Positions 58,912 through 64,000 of a stretch of DNA of 64,000 bases are shown here, piece after piece. This stretch comes from Brachionus koreanus. Taxonomy: Eukaryota; Rotifera; Eurotatoria; Ploima; Brachionidae. A program made the translations under genes and the position numbers. Numbering within the stretch: position 1 is the stretch's first letter; every line of letters starts with the position of its first letter. Location: positions 38,202 through 102,201 of the forward strand of contig PJRA01000182.1 of NCBI GenBank assembly GCA_016987375.1, given 5' to 3'. The notes beneath the pieces are model-generated. The model was not told where the DNA came from, made no database searches, and saw nothing but the letters and a program-made list of their open reading frames with translations.

Positions 58912-60792
58912 GGTCTATAGTTTTAAGCTTAATTTTTTAGGGAAGTAATTTTAAGATAGCATACACCTTAATCTAAATTTAGTGATAATTTAATTTTTGT
59001 TTTGTAGATTTTGGATAGATAAAAAATTTGATTCAAAATTAAAGTTGCTCTTTTTTCTTTTTTGGTTAATAACAGACGACTCTGTCCTATTTTTCTCAAA
59101 AAATAGAATCCGAATCTTTCACTTATTATTCATAATTTAATCGGTTATTTAGTAGACAAAATTATTTTCAAAGTGAAGATGAAAATCCAGTATTTTTTTG
59201 TAGAGTATTTAAATGGTTGTTTCATTTTTCTTTTGTTCTTTATAAGGATTAGTTGAAATTTTTCTCAAGAAAAAAGTCTTTGAATAAAAAAAATTTACAC
59301 TTGTTTATGAATTTTATGAAAACATTTATATTTCCGAATTCATCACAAAAACAGGAGCAACAAAAAAAAAAAAAAACTAATTTTTTAGTACAAAATAGGG
59401 TATCTTAATTTTTCGAAGAATAAAATTTATATGTATATTAATCTTTAAAAAGCATAAAATTTATTTCAATTAAAGCTTAGTTTTTAGGCCGAAAAAACAA
59501 CTTTTTTTTAGCAGATTTTTAGCTAAAATTATAATTTTTTTTATCTTTGGGTCAATATTATAAGTCTTTTACAACCTCAGCTATAAGGTTTAAAATTTTG
59601 AAATTTATACTTTAAGTCAATACTTAAATTTTTTTTTGGTTCAAAAACAGAATTAGAAAATTAATTTTGTTTCTCTATTTTTTTTTTCAAGTTACTTTAA
59701 TAAGAATAATAGTCATTTTTCAAACTATAATGTCAATTGAATATATATTTACTTAATTTAGAGCATAAGCCGTAAATTAGTCACTTTTTAAGTTCTATTT
59801 CTTAAAGCATTTTTTAAAAGAAAAAATATTAAGCTTTGCTAAAATCGAAGAAATTGCCTCTATAGTCATTTCAAGTAGTCACACTTAATAAGATTTTAAT
59901 TAATTTGTCGAGAATTGATTCAAAATAAGCATCATTTGTGAAATATTTTATGAATAAAAGATATCAAAAAAATCAAAGATATATTCATATTTCACTTTTT
60001 AATATTTTAGCTTAAAAATAAAAAATTCTCATCAAAAAATAATAAGTAAGAATAGGATATAAGATAATTAAAATGTTACCAACATTTTCGTAAATCTTTT
60101 CGTCTCATTTTCTTTGAGGTTTATCATAAAAGGTCGGTAATATAATATAAATAACAAATAAATATGGATATAATAAGTTGCAATATATACTAAAATTGAT
60201 GGACATCGAAGAAGATTCATAGTAGCTTTTCAATCAATTAATATTAGAGCCAAATTGAGAATTTCGAAAATCAAACACAAAATAATGATTCAGTATTAAT
60301 TCATTTTAATCAATTAAATAATTTATTAATAATAATAATGATAATAGAATATTAGTTTAAATCAACTATTTCATGCGAAAAATTAATGTTTAAATAAACA
60401 GATAAATGAGAATAGTTTAGAAATTAAATTTAATTTTATTGATCATCTTGAAGCTGTCAACTACATTTACTATTTTGTTTTAAAATTTTCCATTCATTAA
60501 ATCAAATATTTTAAGGCCAATTGTTTTAAAAATTAACAAAAATAGTTTAAGGCGAATAGTTTTTTTTTTTTAATCTATAAACTGATGACTAAAATTTAAA
60601 TCTATTAGTAAAATATTTTTAGTTTTATTTTTAATAAACAAATCGGTCAATTTACAAAAATGTTTTTTCATTTTGACTTTTTAAAAATTTAGATAATAAA
60701 TACTTTGTTACATTTATAAAGACGGATAAAAACAGCATGCTCATTTTTGAGCATTAGTTTTTAAGCTACACTTTGAAAAGAAAAGCAAATCA
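58912..60792. other. Intergenic upstream of EGFR
   Basis: No gene or repeat recognised; presumably contains the EGFR promoter. Confidence 0.5.
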
Positions 60793-63700
60793 ATGATTAC
60801 GAAGAAGCAAATTTTTGCTTTGTTATTGATCAGCACTTTGGTTCAATATAGCAGAAATGAATTCAATGAGCATGAAAAAGGTAAATGAAATTTAAAAATT
60901 ATAATTATACTGTCACGCTTGGAAAATTCAGCAAAATCATAATATATTAATATTTTACATAATAAATTTAGTTTATTAAGTTATTAATGCAGTTTATTGT
61001 GGATTATTTTGTTAGGTAAGTCAGTGCTCAATAAAAACATTGATTTAAAGATCAACAAAATAAAATAAAACAACTAATCCAAGCAAAGTTTGAATCTTAT
61101 TAAATATATTAAGAAAATTCTATGACAATAAGCATCATTTTTTATTTCTAAATTAATAAAATATCTTTTTTTCAAATGTAAATATAAAATTTGTTAAGCG
61201 TAAATAGTCATAATAGATGGAAAAATTTTAAGCAATTTGATTTTTCGTTAGTTTATTTAGTTTTTTGCAAATTTTAAAACAAGATTCACTCGTTCCATAA
61301 ATGTCACCGAATTTTAATTTTCTCATTATTAGCTTTTTAAATTATGTATTATCAACTAATCTAAGCAATCTTGTTGAATTACCAGAGGCACAAATTTATC
61401 TCTACAATCGACTCAAATCAAAAGATTATATCAATAATCCGTATCTGCATATAAAATCTAGCCAAGGTAAAAGTTTAACTGTAGAGAATTTGTAAAATCT
61501 ATGTTCTTTTGCAATTAATTGACTGGAAATATCTATCCTAAGAAGCCACACGATATTTAAGAAAATAATTTTTTTTGAATAATCAGCTATGCAGAATATT
61601 ATCTAAGAAAAAAAAGAATTTTTTAAAAAATTCCTACAAGATGAAAAATTTATTTTTGATTAACTTTTTTATTTTTAAAAAATGAATATTTAAAGTATGT
61701 ACGGGGACAAGTTCTGGTTTGAGTGGAAGCCGTAATGATTACAAAATTCTTCAGGCAATTTATGCAGGATGTGTGTACGTCGACGGAAATCTAGAAATAA
61801 CGAATTTTAAGCCTGATTCAAAAGACATCTACGATTTTTCATTCTTGGATTCTATCCGCGAAATTACTGGTTATCTAATTATTTTTAATACAAATATTAA
61901 AAGCATAAAATTAAAAAACTTGCAAATAATCAGAGGAAAAACATTATTTTCGAGTAACTATAGCATCTTTATTGCCTCAAATGATTATCTGGAAAGATTA
62001 GATTTATCCAATCTAACTGAGGTCCAACGAGGTTCTTCTTTTATTGCTGATAATCCTAAATTATGCCACATGGATGAAGTTAAATGGAATGATATAGTTA
62101 ACGATTATGAAAAAAATTATGTCCAAAATAATGCAAATCCACATCAATGTTCTAAATGTTCGAAAACATGTTGTCAGAATAGCAGTTCAGATAGAGAAAT
62201 ATGTGGCTGTTGGTTTCCTAATGGTTGTCAAAAAAGTAAATTTTAGTTAAAAACAATCATAAATTTACGCATTTATTTTAACTTGAAATTAGTTTCACGA
62301 TTAAAATGCAGCCCAAGGTGTCCAGAAAGATGTTACGATAGTGGAAAATTTGATTGTTGTTATAAAGAATGCATCGGAGGTTGTACAGGCCCAACAAGCA
62401 AAGATTGCATAGCATGTAAGAAATTTCAAATACTTGAAACTGGTGAGTGCGTAGATAGTTGTCCAAGAATAAAGATGGTCGATACTTTTACTGGTGAACT
62501 TGTTTATAATCAAAATGGAATGTATCAATACGGAATAACTTGTGTCCGAAGCTGCCCAAGTAACCAAACATATTTACGGATCAAAACACTAAATTATATT
62601 GAATATTATTTGTTTTGTTAAAAGAGAATTTGTTCGTCTACCAAGAGTTATGTTTGACTAAATGTCCTGATGATACAAATGAAGAAGAAGAGGTTATTAA
62701 TAATCCAGTAACTGGTGAAAAAGGATTAAGGCGAGTATGCAAATCTTGTGAAGGCTCAACGTGTAAAAAAAGTATAAATATTACATATTAGTTTATTTAT
62801 AAATATTAAATTTTATGCTTAAAGCTTGTGTTATAAGTAGCACTAAAACATCAAATGAAATTCTGAATCGTGAAAATTTACATTTAGTTAAAGATTGTGA
62901 AATATTAAATGGCAATTTAATCATAATTCAATCAAATTTGTAAGATTTAACATTTTTTTAAAAATCACATCCTCAAATGTGACCAAATCTTTAATTTGAA
63001 AAAATTATAAATTATTAACTTCTTAGAAAAAAAGTAGATTATCATGATTTTGATTGACATATTCTTCTAATTTTATTAATTTTATTTGTCAGAATATCCT
63101 GAAAGTATTCATACCCGTTTTAGCTACCATAGTGAGACCGTAAAAAAAATATTTATTTCTGAAAATTTAATAAATTTTTTTAATAGTTAAAAAAAAATGA
63201 TTTTAATTTTTAAAAGCTATTTTTTGAAATTTTATTTCTATATTCTAAAAAATATTCGAGTTTCAATTTTTTGAAAAGGGGCTCAACAGACCTCTCGGGT
63301 TTCTCTAGTTTTAAATCTAAATGAACTTTGATTAAATTTTTCCAAGAAATAGCTAAAAAATATTTTTTAATTTGACTATTAAACACTTTAAGAAATTCAT
63401 CACAATTATCAGAAGGTGAATTGGAAGTTTTAAGTTCAATCCGAATTATAAATGGTTTTGTTCGAATTCAGTCTGATTTGATAGAATCACTTGACTTTTT
63501 ACGCAATTTAGAAGTTATTCGAACACCAAACTTAGAGTAAATTAAATTTTTTTTAAAAACAGTTATTTAAAGAATTTTCTTAAAATTTTTCTAGATACTC
63601 AAAGTATTCATTAATCATTACAGGAAAATCATTACGATTTTTAAGTCTTAAGAAACTCAGATCGATTGAAAATGGAGACATAGTTTTATCTGCTGAAAAT

Positions 63701-64000
63701 ATGTGCTTGCATGAAACTATCAATTGGGAAAAAATCACTAAGAGAAAAAATTCACTCATTAATAACATTAAGCCTAATCATTTATGTGGTAAATTTAATA
63801 GATACCAAAACAAATAATATAAACGATTTTAAATTTTAAGAAGGTTTTAAGTGTCACATTGCATGTGATGGTTGTTGGTCACCAGATCAAAGTTATTGTC
63901 AATTTTGTAAAAATTACAAACTAGAAGACTTGTGTATTGAAAAGTGTGAAGGCATCAAAACAAACGATAGATATACATATATTGAAAATAAACAAAATCG
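60793..64000 (+). CDS. EGFR: EGF receptor/ErbB homologue, extracellular part (truncated by window)
   Basis: Nine exons can be joined in phase: 60793-60880, 61386-61466, 61696-62235, 62293-62559, 62625-62771, 62825-62939, 63393-63536, 63595-63788 and 63841 onward. The frame starts with a signal peptide (KKQIFALLLISTLVQYS). The first receptor L domain follows (VCTGTSSGL, GCVYVDGNLEITNF, FSFLDSIREITGYLIIFNT, LKNLQIIRGKTLF). Next is the furin-like cysteine-rich domain (RCYDSGKFDCCYKECIGGCT, GITCVRSCP). The second L domain (LHLVKDCEILNGNLIIIQ, IESLDFLRNLEVIRT, LRSIENGDIVLSAENMC, ETINWEKI) and the start of the second cysteine-rich region (CHIACDGCWSPDQSYC) come after. The arrangement is that of EGFR/LET-23. 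The transmembrane and kinase parts lie outside the window. The first two exons (88 and 81 bp) are the least certain. Confidence 0.92.
63253..63314. repeat. piggyBac-MITE-like end in EGFR intron 6
   Basis: Read on the minus strand it starts TTAAAACTAGAGAAACCCGA and ends near TTGAAACTCGAAT. It resembles the left end of the MITE at 42778-43000 (TTAAGACTAGAACGCCCGAG … TTGAAACTTGAAT). Only this one end is clear. It shows the family is dispersed. Confidence 0.5.

Overview
The window is eukaryotic, very A+T-rich nuclear DNA from a small animal. Almost every gene is cut by GT-AG introns of mostly 46-62 bp, with a few of 230-1000 bp. The genes are clearly metazoan: an ErbB/EGF receptor, a PATJ/MUPP1 multi-PDZ scaffold, a GAS2-like actin/microtubule linker, eIF3L, PXMP4, ZDHHC3/7 and PRPSAP. 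Compact introns, strong A+T bias and many small DNA-transposon remnants suit a protostome such as a rotifer, but the species is an inference. All exon models below were joined by hand from splice sites and reading phase.

Layout. 1-7.3 kb is a graveyard of mobile elements: Tc1/mariner and hAT transposase remains, a LINE fragment, two copies of a GC-rich transposon end and a 30-bp tandem repeat. 7.7-10.9 kb holds a divergent pair, PRPSAP (minus) and a ZDHHC3/7 palmitoyltransferase (plus). 13.8-21.7 kb is an eight-exon PATJ/MUPP1 gene that appears to lack the N-terminal L27 and PDZ1 domains. Convergent to it, 23.2-25.4 kb encodes a cholinesterase-like membrane protein with a destroyed catalytic serine. 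27.9-30.3 kb carries an intronless CAP protein and a SET-domain protein without a MYND finger. 31-32 kb has a broken mariner-type element with a perfect 53-bp-arm palindrome beside an assembly gap of 257 N.

33.2-34.7 kb has APRT (minus) head to head with a small secreted-protein gene spread over four tiny exons. 36.7-38.5 kb is transposon debris including a 196-bp palindromic MITE candidate. 38.9-41.5 kb is eIF3L in 11 exons. 46.4-51.6 kb is a GAS2-like gene. 52.7-53.5 kb is PXMP4. 54.5-56.6 kb is an intronless gene matching only the C-terminal part of XMAP215/ch-TOG, with a decayed partial copy about 2.3 kb downstream. 60.8-64 kb is the extracellular part of an EGFR gene that runs off the window.

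The genes do not form one pathway. PRPSAP and APRT both concern PRPP and purine metabolism. PATJ and EGFR are epithelial polarity and signalling components. GAS2L and the XMAP215-like protein are both microtubule-associated. The items most worth checking are the pseudo-cholinesterase, the short XMAP215-like gene and its relic, the shortened PATJ, the secreted-protein gene, the three repeated hairpins between GAS2L and PXMP4, and the several MITE-like palindromes.
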